A stretch of DNA of 64,000 bases from Streptomyces humidus (lineage in GTDB: Bacteria > Actinomycetota > Actinomycetes > Streptomycetales > Streptomycetaceae), in contig NZ_BMTL01000020.1 of NCBI RefSeq assembly GCF_014649655.1, positions 62,001 to 126,000 of the forward strand. Reading direction: 5' to 3'. Within the stretch, counting starts at the first letter, position 1. Each line of letters opens with the position of its first letter. The translations under genes were made by a program, and so were the position numbers. Below are positions 1-8,249 of this stretch, piece after piece. The notes below the pieces were generated by a model. It saw only the letters and a list, made by a program, of their open reading frames with translations. It had not been told where the DNA came from and did no database searches.

Positions 1-124
1 CCTCACCTGATCCCCGGCGCACCCACGCCCTCGTGATCCCCCGGCTCCCGTCGACGACATCCGCGCGGGGCCGTTCGGCGGCGCGGTCGCGTCCCCCTTC
101 GAAAACTCCCCGTAGCCCCGCTGT

Positions 125-139
125 AACACAACTGGTGTT
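125..139. promoter_or_regulatory. Small inverted repeat upstream of the 475-aa gene
   Basis: AACAC (125-129) and GTGTT (135-139) form an inverted repeat with a 5-nt spacer, about 45 nt before the start codon, in a locally AT-richer patch. It could be an operator; the arms are short enough for chance. Confidence 0.25.
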
Positions 140-182
140 CTCTACGAAGCCGGAGTGTTCCGGTCGGGGCGGGAGTCCAGCG

Positions 183-1610
183 ATGACTGTGCATCAACTC
201 CCGGGCCTGGTGCGGGAGTTCGCGAGCAACCTGAACGGGCTTCTGGCGCGCCTCGACCCGGGCGACGGCTGGTGCGCGGTGTTCTGGCAGCGTGATCCCG
301 ACGGTATGCGGGCCTGCCTCGACGGACGTGAGGTGCCTCCCTGGGACGTGGTGGAGGCGCTGCTCCAGGACCTCGCCGCCGCACACGGCTCCGGGGCCGC
401 CGCGCAGGAGACGCTCCGGCTCCGGCCCCTGCACGTCGGCGCGCTCGCCGCCCACGACACCCGGCCCGGCGGCCGCGACGCGCTCGGGGACCGGCTCGAC
501 GTGATGCTCCGCGAACAGCGCTACGCCGCCGACCGGGTCGCCGACGTCGGCCGCCGGCTCGCCTCCGCGGCCACCCGGGAGCAGGCCGACGCCCTCCGCC
601 TCGACCTGGCCTGGGCCCGTGACGACCACGAACGCGCCACCGCCCGGTGCGCCGAACTCCGCGACCGCATGGCGTACCTGGACCGCCTCCCGGCGCCCCC
701 GCAGGCCGGGGCGGAGGCAGGAGCCGTGGACGGTGCTTCCGGCGACGAGCCCGGCCCGGCCGACGCGGCCGCGGTGCGCTCCGTGCCCGGTCAGCGCGCG
801 GCGCACGCGGAGGCCGGTGCGGTCGCCGCCGGGCCGGACGCCGTGCCGCGGCAGCGCAAGCGCCGCCGCGGCGGCGCCCGGTTCGCCGGTATGGCCGAGG
901 AGGACGCGCCGCCCGTCGCCGTGCCGCCCACCGCCGAACCGCAGGCGCCCACGCCCGCCGCGCCCGCGCGCCGCACCCCGCGCGGCGCCCGCTTCGCCGG
1001 AGCCGCCGCCGAGAGCGCGGAGCGCGACGCCGAGCCGCGGCGCGAGCCGCTGGACGCGGCCGCACGGCGGGAGACCGTCGAGGCGGTGCGGCGGGAGACC
1101 GTCGAGGCGGTGCGGCGGCTGGTGCGGCTGCGCGCCGAAGGCCGCAGCGGTGAGGCGCACGCCCTGCTGGTGGAACTCGCCCGCTGGCCGGCCGTTCGCA
1201 TCCCGCTCCTCGCGGCCGAACTGCAGCGCACCGGGCTCGCCGCCGACTGGACCACCCTGCTCTGGGAGGCGGCCTCCCTGCCGGCCGACCGGCTCGTCGC
1301 GGCGGCCGACGCGCTGGTCGCGGTGGGGCGCACCGGTGACGGCGAGCAGATCCTGCGGCAGGGCGTGGCACGCCCCGCCGCCGAGATCGGGCAGGCCGTC
1401 CTCGCTCTGGTCGGGGACGGCCGACGGCGCGAGGCCCGCGCGCTGCTCGACGCCTACGTCCGGGTCCGCACCCCGCAGGAGGCCGCCCGCAGTGTCGCCC
1501 CGGACCCGCCCGCCCTCGTCCCGCTGCTGCTGCAGGCCGCCCGCGCCGTCTCCGAGGAACGCCGCTGGGACCTCGTGCACGCCCTCCGGGTCGCCGGGTT
1601 CACGGCCTGA
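183..1610 (+). CDS. Hypothetical helical protein, 475 aa
   Basis: Function not recognised. The reading frame is open further upstream, but ATG 183 follows a GGGAG ribosome site and begins the recognisable globular part. Residues 1-160 look like a compact alpha-helical domain. Residues ~180-290 are a low-complexity Ala/Pro/Arg linker with two similar basic 'GARFAG' motifs. The C-terminal ~180 residues form amphipathic helices in pairs, reminiscent of TPR or PPR solenoids. A perfect 24-bp tandem repeat at 1065-1112 duplicates RRETVEAV just before that solenoid. No signal peptide or membrane segment is visible. It stands alone, 247 nt before the beta-ureidopropionase gene. I infer a cytoplasmic scaffold or interaction protein only from its shape. 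Confidence 0.7.
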   Translation: MTVHQLPGLVREFASNLNGLLARLDPGDGWCAVFWQRDPDGMRACLDGREVPPWDVVEALLQDLAAAHGSGAAAQETLRLRPLHVGALAAHDTRPGGRDALGDRLDVMLREQRYAADRVADVGRRLASAATREQADALRLDLAWARDDHERATARCAELRDRMAYLDRLPAPPQAGAEAGAVDGASGDEPGPADAAAVRSVPGQRAAHAEAGAVAAGPDAVPRQRKRRRGGARFAGMAEEDAPPVAVPPTAEPQAPTPAAPARRTPRGARFAGAAAESAERDAEPRREPLDAAARRETVEAVRRETVEAVRRLVRLRAEGRSGEAHALLVELARWPAVRIPLLAAELQRTGLAADWTTLLWEAASLPADRLVAAADALVAVGRTGDGEQILRQGVARPAAEIGQAVLALVGDGRRREARALLDAYVRVRTPQEAARSVAPDPPALVPLLLQAARAVSEERRWDLVHALRVAGFTA

Positions 1611-1798
1611 GGGGGACGCAGCGCCCGCGGGATGCCTCCGCTGCGCCCGGCGGACAGGCGCGGCGGGCCTGCGCGGCCGCCCGGACCGGCACCGGGCCGG
1701 ACGCTGGGCGACTCACCCACAGGAGTGTGAAACGCGATCGACTCCGCGGGTTGACGACGATGGTCTTGGCAAGCCCGTCCAGGAGGCTTACGTTCGTC

Positions 1799-1829
1799 CC
1801 TCTACGACCTGCGTCTACGGGCGTAGAGG
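1799..1829. promoter_or_regulatory. Candidate operator: CCTCTACG-N15-CGTAGAGG
   Basis: A perfect 8-bp inverted repeat, CCTCTACG at 1799-1806 and CGTAGAGG at 1822-1829, ends 28 nt before the ATG of the first beta-ureidopropionase gene. Its length and position fit a dimeric regulator site; the PucR-family gene two genes downstream is the obvious candidate. No T tract follows, so it is unlikely to be a terminator. Confidence 0.45.
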
Positions 1830-1857
1830 CTCTGACGGCCTGTCGAAGGAGCAGCTC

Positions 1858-2700
1858 ATGGCCAACGTCGTACGTGCCGCACTGGTCCAGGCCACCTGGA
1901 CGGGCGACACCGAGTCCATGGTGGCGAAACACGAGGAGCACGCCCGCGAGGCGGCCCGCAGCGGCGCGAAGATCATCGGGTTCCAGGAGGTCTTCAACGC
2001 GCCCTACTTCTGCCAGGTCCAGGAGCCGGAGCACTACCGCTGGGCCGAGGCCGTCCCCGACGGGCCGACCGTGCGCCGTATGCAGGAGCTCGCGCGCGAG
2101 ACGGGCATGGTGATCGTCGTCCCGGTCTTCGAGGTCGAGCAGTCCGGTTTCTACTACAACACCGCCGCCGTGATCGACGCGGACGGCTCGTACCTCGGCA
2201 AGTACCGCAAGCACCACATCCCGCAGGTCAAGGGCTTCTGGGAGAAGTACTACTTCCGGCCCGGCAACGCCGGCTGGCCCGTCTTCGACACGGCCGTCGG
2301 CAAGGTCGGCGTCTACATCTGCTACGACCGGCACTTCCCGGAAGGCTGGCGACAACTCGGCCTCCAGGGAGCACAGTTGGTCTACAACCCGTCCGCGACC
2401 CACCGTGGCCTCTCCGCCCACCTCTGGCAGCTGGAGCAGCCCGCGGCCGCGGTCGCCAACGAGTACTTCGTCGCCGCGATCAACCGCGTCGGCGTCGAGG
2501 AGTACGGGGACAACGACTTCTACGGGACCTCGTACTTCGTCGACCCGCGGGGCAGGTTCGTCGGCGACCTCGCGAGCGACAAGGACGAGGAACTCCTCGT
2601 CCGCGACCTCGACTTCGACCTGATCGAGGAGGTCCGGCAGCAGTGGGCCTTCTACCGGGACCGCCGTCCCGACGCCTACGACGGGCTGGTGCGGCCGTGA
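1858..2700 (+). CDS. Beta-ureidopropionase (N-carbamoyl-beta-alanine amidohydrolase), copy 1
   Basis: Nitrilase-superfamily C-N hydrolase of 280 aa, the usual length of the bacterial single-domain enzymes. It should hydrolyse N-carbamoyl-beta-alanine to beta-alanine, CO2 and ammonia, the last step of reductive pyrimidine breakdown. The catalytic triad is visible: Glu44 in GFQEVF, Lys118 in KYRKHHIP and Cys155 in YICYDRHFP. ATG 1858 lies after AGGAGCAG; the longer upstream frame is non-coding. Its stop overlaps the next gene's GTG start (GTGA), implying coupling to the aminotransferase. A near-identical, gap-free paralogue lies at 5775. Specificity is inferred from neighbours (dihydropyrimidinase, aminotransferase, PucR); another N-carbamoyl amino acid amidase remains possible. 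Confidence 0.88.
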   Translation: MANVVRAALVQATWTGDTESMVAKHEEHAREAARSGAKIIGFQEVFNAPYFCQVQEPEHYRWAEAVPDGPTVRRMQELARETGMVIVVPVFEVEQSGFYYNTAAVIDADGSYLGKYRKHHIPQVKGFWEKYYFRPGNAGWPVFDTAVGKVGVYICYDRHFPEGWRQLGLQGAQLVYNPSATHRGLSAHLWQLEQPAAAVANEYFVAAINRVGVEEYGDNDFYGTSYFVDPRGRFVGDLASDKDEELLVRDLDFDLIEEVRQQWAFYRDRRPDAYDGLVRP

Positions 2701-3980
2701 GCGAACTCCACGACCGCCACCGCCGCGTCCTGCCCGACTGGCTCGCCCTCTACTACGAGAAGCCGCTGGAGATCACCCACGGGGAAGGCCGGCACGTCTG
2801 GGACGCCGAGGGCAACAGGTACCTCGACTTCTTCGGCGGCATCCTCACCACGATGACCGCGCACGCGCTGCCCGAGGTCACCAAGGCGGTGAGCGAGCAG
2901 GCCGGGCGGATCATCCACTCCTCGACGCTCTACCTCAACCGGCCCATGGTCGAGCTGGCCGAGCGGATCGCGCACGTCAGCGGCATCCCCGACGCCCGCG
3001 TCTTCTTCACCACCTCCGGCACCGAGGCCAACGACACGGCCCTGCTGCTCGCCACCGCTCACCGGCGCAGCAACACGGTCCTGGCCATGCGCAACAGCTA
3101 CCACGGGCGCTCCTTCAGCGCCGTCGGCATCACCGGCAACCGCGGCTGGTCGCCGACCTCGCTGTCCCCGCTGCAGACGCTGTACGTGCACGGCGGGGTG
3201 CGGGGCCGGGGCCCCTTCGCCGGTCTCGGCGACGCGGAGTTCATCGCCGCCTGTGTCGCGGACCTGAAGGACCTGCTCGGGCACACCCGCGCGCCCGCGG
3301 CGCTGATCGCCGAGCCCATCCAGGGCGTCGGCGGCTTCACCTCGCCGCCGGACGGACTGTACGCGGCCTTCCGCGAGGTGCTGGACGCCCACGGGATCCT
3401 GTGGATCGCCGACGAGGTGCAGACGGGCTGGGGCCGCACCGGCGAGCACTTCTGGGGCTGGCAGGCGCACGCTGACAACGGTCCGCCGGACATCGTCACC
3501 TTCGCCAAGGGCATCGGCAACGGCATGTCCGTCGGCGGGGTCGTCGCCCGCTCCGAGATCATGAACTGCCTGGACGCCAACAGCATCTCCACCTTCGGCG
3601 GCACCCAGGTCACCATGGCCGCCGGCCTCGCCAACCTCAACTACCTGCTGGAACACGACCTCCAGGGCAACGCCCGACGGGTCGGCGGTCTGCTCATCGA
3701 GCGGCTGCGGGCCGCAGCCGCCCAGGACCCGGGCGTCCACGAGGTGCGCGGTCGCGGACTGATGATCGGCGTCGAGCTGACCCGGCCCGGCACCCGACTG
3801 GCCGACCCCGGCCGAGCGGCCGCCGTGCTGGAGGCCGCCCGCGCCGGGGGGCTGCTGATCGGCAAGGGCGGCGGCCACGACACCAGCGCCCTGCGCATCG
3901 CCCCGCCGCTGTCCCTGACGGTGGCGGAGGCCGAGGAGGGCGCCGCCGTCCTCGAGAGCGCGCTGAGGAGCACGCTGTAG
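2697..3980 (+). CDS. Class III PLP-dependent aminotransferase (AGXT2 or beta-alanine transaminase type)
   Basis: 427 aa with the fold-type I aminotransferase pattern: a GTEAND cofactor-phosphate motif near residue 110, the Asp of WIADEVQTGWGR, and the PLP lysine Lys271 in TFAKGIGNG. Overall it resembles alanine-glyoxylate aminotransferase 2, a family that also transaminates beta-alanine and beta-aminoisobutyrate. Starting at GTG 2697 it overlaps the upstream stop by 4 nt, so it is probably translated together with beta-ureidopropionase. I infer that it turns the beta-alanine product into malonate semialdehyde. Family assignment is firm; the amino-donor assignment rests on context. Confidence 0.85.
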   Translation: MSELHDRHRRVLPDWLALYYEKPLEITHGEGRHVWDAEGNRYLDFFGGILTTMTAHALPEVTKAVSEQAGRIIHSSTLYLNRPMVELAERIAHVSGIPDARVFFTTSGTEANDTALLLATAHRRSNTVLAMRNSYHGRSFSAVGITGNRGWSPTSLSPLQTLYVHGGVRGRGPFAGLGDAEFIAACVADLKDLLGHTRAPAALIAEPIQGVGGFTSPPDGLYAAFREVLDAHGILWIADEVQTGWGRTGEHFWGWQAHADNGPPDIVTFAKGIGNGMSVGGVVARSEIMNCLDANSISTFGGTQVTMAAGLANLNYLLEHDLQGNARRVGGLLIERLRAAAAQDPGVHEVRGRGLMIGVELTRPGTRLADPGRAAAVLEAARAGGLLIGKGGGHDTSALRIAPPLSLTVAEAEEGAAVLESALRSTL

Positions 3981-4010
3981 CGCCGGCCCGAGCCAAGGGA
4001 ACACACCGCC

Positions 4011-5594
4011 ATGAGCATCGCCTTGCAGTCCTGGGGCCCCGTGGAGCCGCTGGAACCCGCACTGTCGGTCCGTCAGGTCCTGTCCCTGGAAAGGGTGCTG
4101 GCCGGTGAGCCCGAGGTGGTGGCCGGCGCGTCCCAGCTCGACCGGCCGGTGCGCTGGGTGCACGTCGCCGAGGCGGCCGACGTCGGCGTGATGCTCAGCG
4201 GCGGCGAGATGGTCCTCACCACCGGAGTGCTGCTCGCCGGCGACGAGAACGCGCAGACCGAGTACATCCGGTCCCTGCACCGCGCGGAGGCGGCGGCCGT
4301 GGTGCTGGGCCTCGGCCGGGCCTTTCCCACCCCGCCGGACGTGATGCGGCGCGCCGCCGAGCGCTGCGCACTGCCGATGGTGGTCCTGCACCGCCCGTTC
4401 CCCTTCGCCGAGCTGACCGAGGAGGTCCAGTCCCGGCTGGTCCGGCGCAAGTTCGCCGCCGTCAGCCTGTCGGAGGCCGTGCGGACCGCGCTGACGACAC
4501 TCATCACCGCGGGCGCCCCACTGCAACTGCTGCTGGACGAGATCGCCCAGCACGCCGCCTGTCCCGTCGTCGTCACCAACCTCGCCCACCGGGTGCTGGC
4601 CACGGCGGGGGAGCGCTCGGCGGTCGACGACGTGCTGCGGGACTGGGAGCGCATCGCCCGCCAGGCCGGAGGCAGCGAGGGCGACGGCTGGATCCGCGCC
4701 GAGCTGGGCGGACGCGGCGAGCGGTGGGGACAGATCATGCTCTGCGGCCACCGCGGCGACACCGCGGGCGGACGGCTGCTCGCCGACCGCGCCGCCGAGG
4801 CGCTCGTCCTGCACCGCATGCTCGGCGGCGCCTCCGCCCACACCTGGGAGGAGCAGTCCGCGCAGAGCCTGCTCACCGACCTGGTCTCCGGCGTCGTGCC
4901 GGCGCGGCAGCTGCTGCCCCGGGCGCGGGCGGCCGGCCTGCCCGTCAACCGGCGCACCTTCGTCCCGCTCGTCGTACGGGACGGCGATCCCGTCCGGCTC
5001 GAGCGCGTGCTGCGCCTGCTGGGGATGCCCGGGCTGGTCGCCGAGCTGGCCGACGGGGCCACCGCCGTCCTGCTCAGCCTGGCCCGCGACCAGGACGCCG
5101 AGGCGCTCGCCGCCCACTTCGCCGCCCGGCTGCGCACCGAGCCGGGAGAGCCACGCACCGTCGTCGCGGCGGCGGCGCCGCGGACCGTGTGGGACGAGGT
5201 GCCGTCCGGGCTGCGCGAGGCCCAGCACGTCGCGGACGCCGTGGCCGACTCCTCGGCCGCGCTCGGCCTCCCGGCCGTCGTCCGCCTCAAGGACGTCCAT
5301 CTGCGGGGCCTGGTGCGGCTGTTGCGGGACGACCCGCATGTGCAGTCCTTCGCCGAGCGGGAGCTGGACGGACTGCTGTGCGCGGCCGGGGACGACCTGC
5401 TCGCCGTCCTGCGGACCTATCTGGCCACCGGCCGCAACAAGTCCCGCACCGCGCAGCTCCACCATGTGTCGCGGCCCGCGCTGTACCGCCGGCTGGAGGC
5501 GATAGAGGGCCGGCTCGGCGTGGACCTCGATGACTTCGAGCAGGCCGCCTCGGTGCATATCGCGCTGCTCGCGCACGACGCGCAGCGCAGCTGA
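4011..5594 (+). CDS. PucR-family transcriptional regulator
   Basis: 527 aa. The N-terminal ~130 residues form a PucR (purine catabolism regulator) ligand domain, beginning SVRQVLSLERVLAGEPEVVAG and containing the GGEMVLTTG segment. A GGDEF-like middle region follows. The C-terminal ~55 residues (from about 470) are a PucR-type helix-turn-helix with NKSRTAQLHHVSRPALYRRLEAIEGRLG. It starts at ATG 4011 after AAGGGA, 30 nt after the aminotransferase stop, so it may share that transcript. PucR proteins usually activate purine, pyrimidine or amino-acid degradation genes. Candidate sites are the dyads at 1799-1829 and 5678-5716. The effector is unknown. Confidence 0.85.
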   Translation: MSIALQSWGPVEPLEPALSVRQVLSLERVLAGEPEVVAGASQLDRPVRWVHVAEAADVGVMLSGGEMVLTTGVLLAGDENAQTEYIRSLHRAEAAAVVLGLGRAFPTPPDVMRRAAERCALPMVVLHRPFPFAELTEEVQSRLVRRKFAAVSLSEAVRTALTTLITAGAPLQLLLDEIAQHAACPVVVTNLAHRVLATAGERSAVDDVLRDWERIARQAGGSEGDGWIRAELGGRGERWGQIMLCGHRGDTAGGRLLADRAAEALVLHRMLGGASAHTWEEQSAQSLLTDLVSGVVPARQLLPRARAAGLPVNRRTFVPLVVRDGDPVRLERVLRLLGMPGLVAELADGATAVLLSLARDQDAEALAAHFAARLRTEPGEPRTVVAAAAPRTVWDEVPSGLREAQHVADAVADSSAALGLPAVVRLKDVHLRGLVRLLRDDPHVQSFAERELDGLLCAAGDDLLAVLRTYLATGRNKSRTAQLHHVSRPALYRRLEAIEGRLGVDLDDFEQAASVHIALLAHDAQRS

Positions 5595-5677
5595 CCGCAC
5601 GCGCGGGCAACCGCCCGGAAACACGGAACGACCTGGGGAAACGGTGGTGAGACATGGGGCGACGGCGACGTGACACG

Positions 5678-5716
5678 GTGGCACGCCGGACGCCCTCAGG
5701 CGTGACAGCGTGCCAC
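5678..5716. promoter_or_regulatory. Nested co-centred dyad upstream of beta-ureidopropionase copy 2
   Basis: GTGGCACGC (5678-5686) pairs with GCGTGCCAC (5708-5716). Inside it, ACGCC (5690-5694) pairs with GGCGT (5699-5703), with almost the same centre. The whole 39-bp element ends 58 nt before the ATG at 5775. It can be read as an operator with inner and outer half-sites, or as a terminator hairpin for the pucR gene ending at 5594. There is no U-rich tail. Confidence 0.5.
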
Positions 5717-5774
5717 TCAGAGCAGGCCGGCCGGCTTCCTAGGCTCCTCGCACACCGAGCGACCGGAGGTCCCG

Positions 5775-6617
5775 ATGAGCCGAGTGATCCGCGCCGCCGT
5801 CTTCCAGACGGCCTGGACCGGCGACAAGGAATCGATGATCCAGGTCCACGAGCAGGCGGTCCGCGACGCGGCCGCGCAGGGCGCCCGGGTCCTGTGCTTC
5901 CAGGAGCTGTTCTACGGACCGTACTTCTGCCAGGTCCAGGACCCGCAGTTCTACGAGTACGCCGAGCGGATCCCCGACGGGCCGATCGTCAGGCGGTTCC
6001 AGGCGCTCGCCGAGGAGCACGGCATCGTCCTGGTGCTGCCGATGTACGAGGAGGAGCAGCCGGGCGTCCTCTACAACACCGCCGCCGTGATCGACGCGGA
6101 CGGCTCGTACCTCGGCAAGTACCGCAAGCACCACATCCCCCAGGTCAAGGGCTTCTGGGAGAAGTTCTACTTCCGGCCCGGCAACGCGGGCTGGCCGGTC
6201 TTCGAGACGGCCGTCGGCAGGATCGGCGTCTACATCTGCTACGACCGCCACTTCCCCGAGGGCTGGCGCGCGCTGGGACTGGAGGGCGCGGAACTCGTCT
6301 TCAACCCCTCGGCGACCTCCCGCGGCCTGTCCTCCTACCTGTGGCAGCTGGAGCAGCCGGCGGCCGCGGTCGCCAACGAGTACTTCGTCGCCGCGATCAA
6401 CCGCGTCGGCGTCGAGGAACTCGGCGACAACGACTTCTACGGGACCTCGTACTTCGTGGACCCGGAGGCCCAGTTCGTCGGGGAGGTGGCGAGCGACAAG
6501 GAGAGCGAACTCGTCGTCCGCGACCTGGACATGGCCAAGCTGCGCGAGGTGCGCGACCGCTGGCAGTTCTACCGGGACCGCCGCCCCGACGCCTACCCCC
6601 CGCTGACCGCGCCGTAG
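5775..6617 (+). CDS. Beta-ureidopropionase (nitrilase superfamily), copy 2
   Basis: 280 aa, collinear without gaps with the protein at 1858, keeping Glu44, Lys118 and Cys155 in the same positions. It starts at ATG 5775, 5 nt after GGAGG. The two genes share uninterrupted identical stretches (2154-2222 with 6071-6139, 69 nt; 2443-2501 with 6360-6418, 59 nt) between regions where synonymous sites differ, suggesting an internal duplication kept similar by selection or gene conversion. Copy 2 has its own leader and is followed by a strong hairpin, so it is probably a separate transcript from copy 1. The substrate may be N-carbamoyl-beta-alanine or the thymine-derived N-carbamoyl-beta-aminoisobutyrate; the sequence does not decide. 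Confidence 0.86.
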   Translation: MSRVIRAAVFQTAWTGDKESMIQVHEQAVRDAAAQGARVLCFQELFYGPYFCQVQDPQFYEYAERIPDGPIVRRFQALAEEHGIVLVLPMYEEEQPGVLYNTAAVIDADGSYLGKYRKHHIPQVKGFWEKFYFRPGNAGWPVFETAVGRIGVYICYDRHFPEGWRALGLEGAELVFNPSATSRGLSSYLWQLEQPAAAVANEYFVAAINRVGVEELGDNDFYGTSYFVDPEAQFVGEVASDKESELVVRDLDMAKLREVRDRWQFYRDRRPDAYPPLTAP

Positions 6618-6631
6618 CCGGCCGCAGCCGT

Positions 6632-6663
6632 CGCCGGTCCGGCGGACGGGTGCCGGACCGGCG
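6632..6663 (+). terminator. Strong hairpin terminator after beta-ureidopropionase copy 2
   Basis: A perfect 12-bp stem (6632-6643 with 6652-6663, core GCCGGTCCGGC) and 8-nt loop, starting 14 nt after the stop codon. The stem is GC-only apart from one A:T pair and lacks a T run, as is common in streptomycetes. Confidence 0.75.
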
Positions 6664-6711
6664 TCGTCCCCCAGGCACGACACCAGTGTTGAGCACGGCA
6701 GGAGAGGGAGC

Positions 6712-8115
6712 ATGAGCAGCCGAACCGTCATCCGGGGTGGCCTCGTCATCACCGCGTCCGACGAGATCCACGCCGACGTACTGATCGAGGACGGCCGCGT
6801 CGCCGCCCTCGCCGCCTCCGGCACCCCGGCCGCCGCGGCCTGGACCGCCGAGAGGGTCGTCGACGCCACCGGGAAGTACGTCATCCCGGGCGGCGTCGAC
6901 GTCCACACCCACATGGAACTGCCGTTCGGCGGCACCTTCGCCTCCGACACCTTCGAGACCGGCACCCGGGCGGCCGCCTGGGGCGGCACGACGACGATCG
7001 TCGACTTCGCCGTGCAGAGCGTCGGGCGCAGTCTGCGCGAGGGCCTGGACGCCTGGCACGGCAAGGCTGAGGGCAACTGCGCGATCGACTACGGCTTCCA
7101 CATGATCGTCTCCGACGTGAACCAGGACACGCTCAAGGAGATGGACCTGCTGGTGGAGGAGGGCGTCACCTCCTTCAAGCAGTTCATGGCGTACCCAGGC
7201 GTCTTCTACAGCGACGACGGCCAGATCCTGCGCGCCATGCAGCGCTCCGCCGAGAACGGCGGACTGATCATGATGCACGCGGAGAACGGCATCGCCATCG
7301 ACGTCCTCGTCGAGCAGGCGCTGGCGCGCGGCGAGACGGATCCGCGGTACCACGGCGAGGTCCGCAAGGCCCTCCTGGAGGCCGAGGCCACCCACCGTGC
7401 GATCAAGCTCGCCCAGGTCGCCGGGGCCCCGCTGTACGTGGTGCACGTGTCGGCGGCGGAAGCGGTCGCGGAACTGGCCCGGGCGCGCGACGAGGGGCGA
7501 CACGTCTTCGGCGAGACCTGCCCGCAGTACCTGTTCCTCTCGACGGACAACCTCGCGGAGCCCGGCTTCGAGGGCTCCAAGTACGTGTGCTCCACACCGC
7601 TGCGGCCCAAGGAGCACCAGGCCAAGCTGTGGCAGGGCCTGCGCACCGACGATCTCCAGGTCGTCTCCACCGACCACTGCCCCTTCTGCTTCGTGGGCCA
7701 GAAGGAGCTCGGCCGGGGCGACTTCTCGAAGATCCCCAACGGGCTGCCGGGCGTCGAGAACCGCATGGACCTGCTGCACCAGGCCGTCGTCGACGGGCAC
7801 ATCAGCCGCCGCCGCTGGATCGAGATCGCCTGCGCCGCCCCGGCCCGCATGTTCGGCATGTATCCCAAGAAGGGCACCCTCGCCCCGGGCTCCGACGCCG
7901 ACGTCGTCATCTACGACCCGCACGCCGAGCAGACCGTCTCCGCCGAGACCCACCACATGAACGTCGACTACTCGGCGTACGAGGGCAGGCGGCTCACCGG
8001 CCGCGTCGAGACGGTCCTCTCGCGGGGCGAACCCGTCATCGATCAGCGGAAGTTTGCAGGGCGTGCCGGTCACGGCCTGTACACGCCCCGCTCAACTTGC
8101 CAGTACCTCCAATGA
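6712..8115 (+). CDS. hydA: Dihydropyrimidinase (hydantoinase)
   Basis: 467-aa amidohydrolase that opens dihydrouracil or dihydrothymine to N-carbamoyl-beta-amino acids; related D-hydantoinases open hydantoins. The dinuclear zinc site is complete: His65 and His67 in DVHTHMEL, the carboxylated Lys156 in TSFKQFMAYPG, His189 in MMHAENG, His245 in VVHVSAAEA and Asp321 in STDHCPF. It starts at ATG 6712 after GGAGAGGGAGC. It supplies the substrate of the two beta-ureidopropionases. Family assignment is firm; preference for pyrimidines over hydantoins is inferred from the beta-ureidopropionase neighbours. Confidence 0.92.
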   Translation: MSSRTVIRGGLVITASDEIHADVLIEDGRVAALAASGTPAAAAWTAERVVDATGKYVIPGGVDVHTHMELPFGGTFASDTFETGTRAAAWGGTTTIVDFAVQSVGRSLREGLDAWHGKAEGNCAIDYGFHMIVSDVNQDTLKEMDLLVEEGVTSFKQFMAYPGVFYSDDGQILRAMQRSAENGGLIMMHAENGIAIDVLVEQALARGETDPRYHGEVRKALLEAEATHRAIKLAQVAGAPLYVVHVSAAEAVAELARARDEGRHVFGETCPQYLFLSTDNLAEPGFEGSKYVCSTPLRPKEHQAKLWQGLRTDDLQVVSTDHCPFCFVGQKELGRGDFSKIPNGLPGVENRMDLLHQAVVDGHISRRRWIEIACAAPARMFGMYPKKGTLAPGSDADVVIYDPHAEQTVSAETHHMNVDYSAYEGRRLTGRVETVLSRGEPVIDQRKFAGRAGHGLYTPRSTCQYLQ

Positions 8116-8249
8116 GGTGACGCCGCAGCAACCAGGAGCAGCGCACGCGACTCCGCCCCCAGGGGGCTTCCCATCCGAAGACTGCGGTCCAGCCCGAACC
8201 GGCCCCTCACGGGGCGAAAGAACGCTACGAGACCATTGCAAGGAGACCG

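Noticed and set aside
2676-5684. A 1002-codon open frame on the minus strand opposite the aminotransferase and pucR genes.
   Set aside because: It mirrors two well-supported genes; long antisense frames are expected in 72% GC DNA, and its product is low-complexity Gly/Ala/Val/Asp/Arg without motifs.
6632-6663. Operator for dihydropyrimidinase.
   Set aside because: A 12-bp GC stem with 8-nt loop right after a stop codon fits a terminator better, though dual use cannot be excluded.
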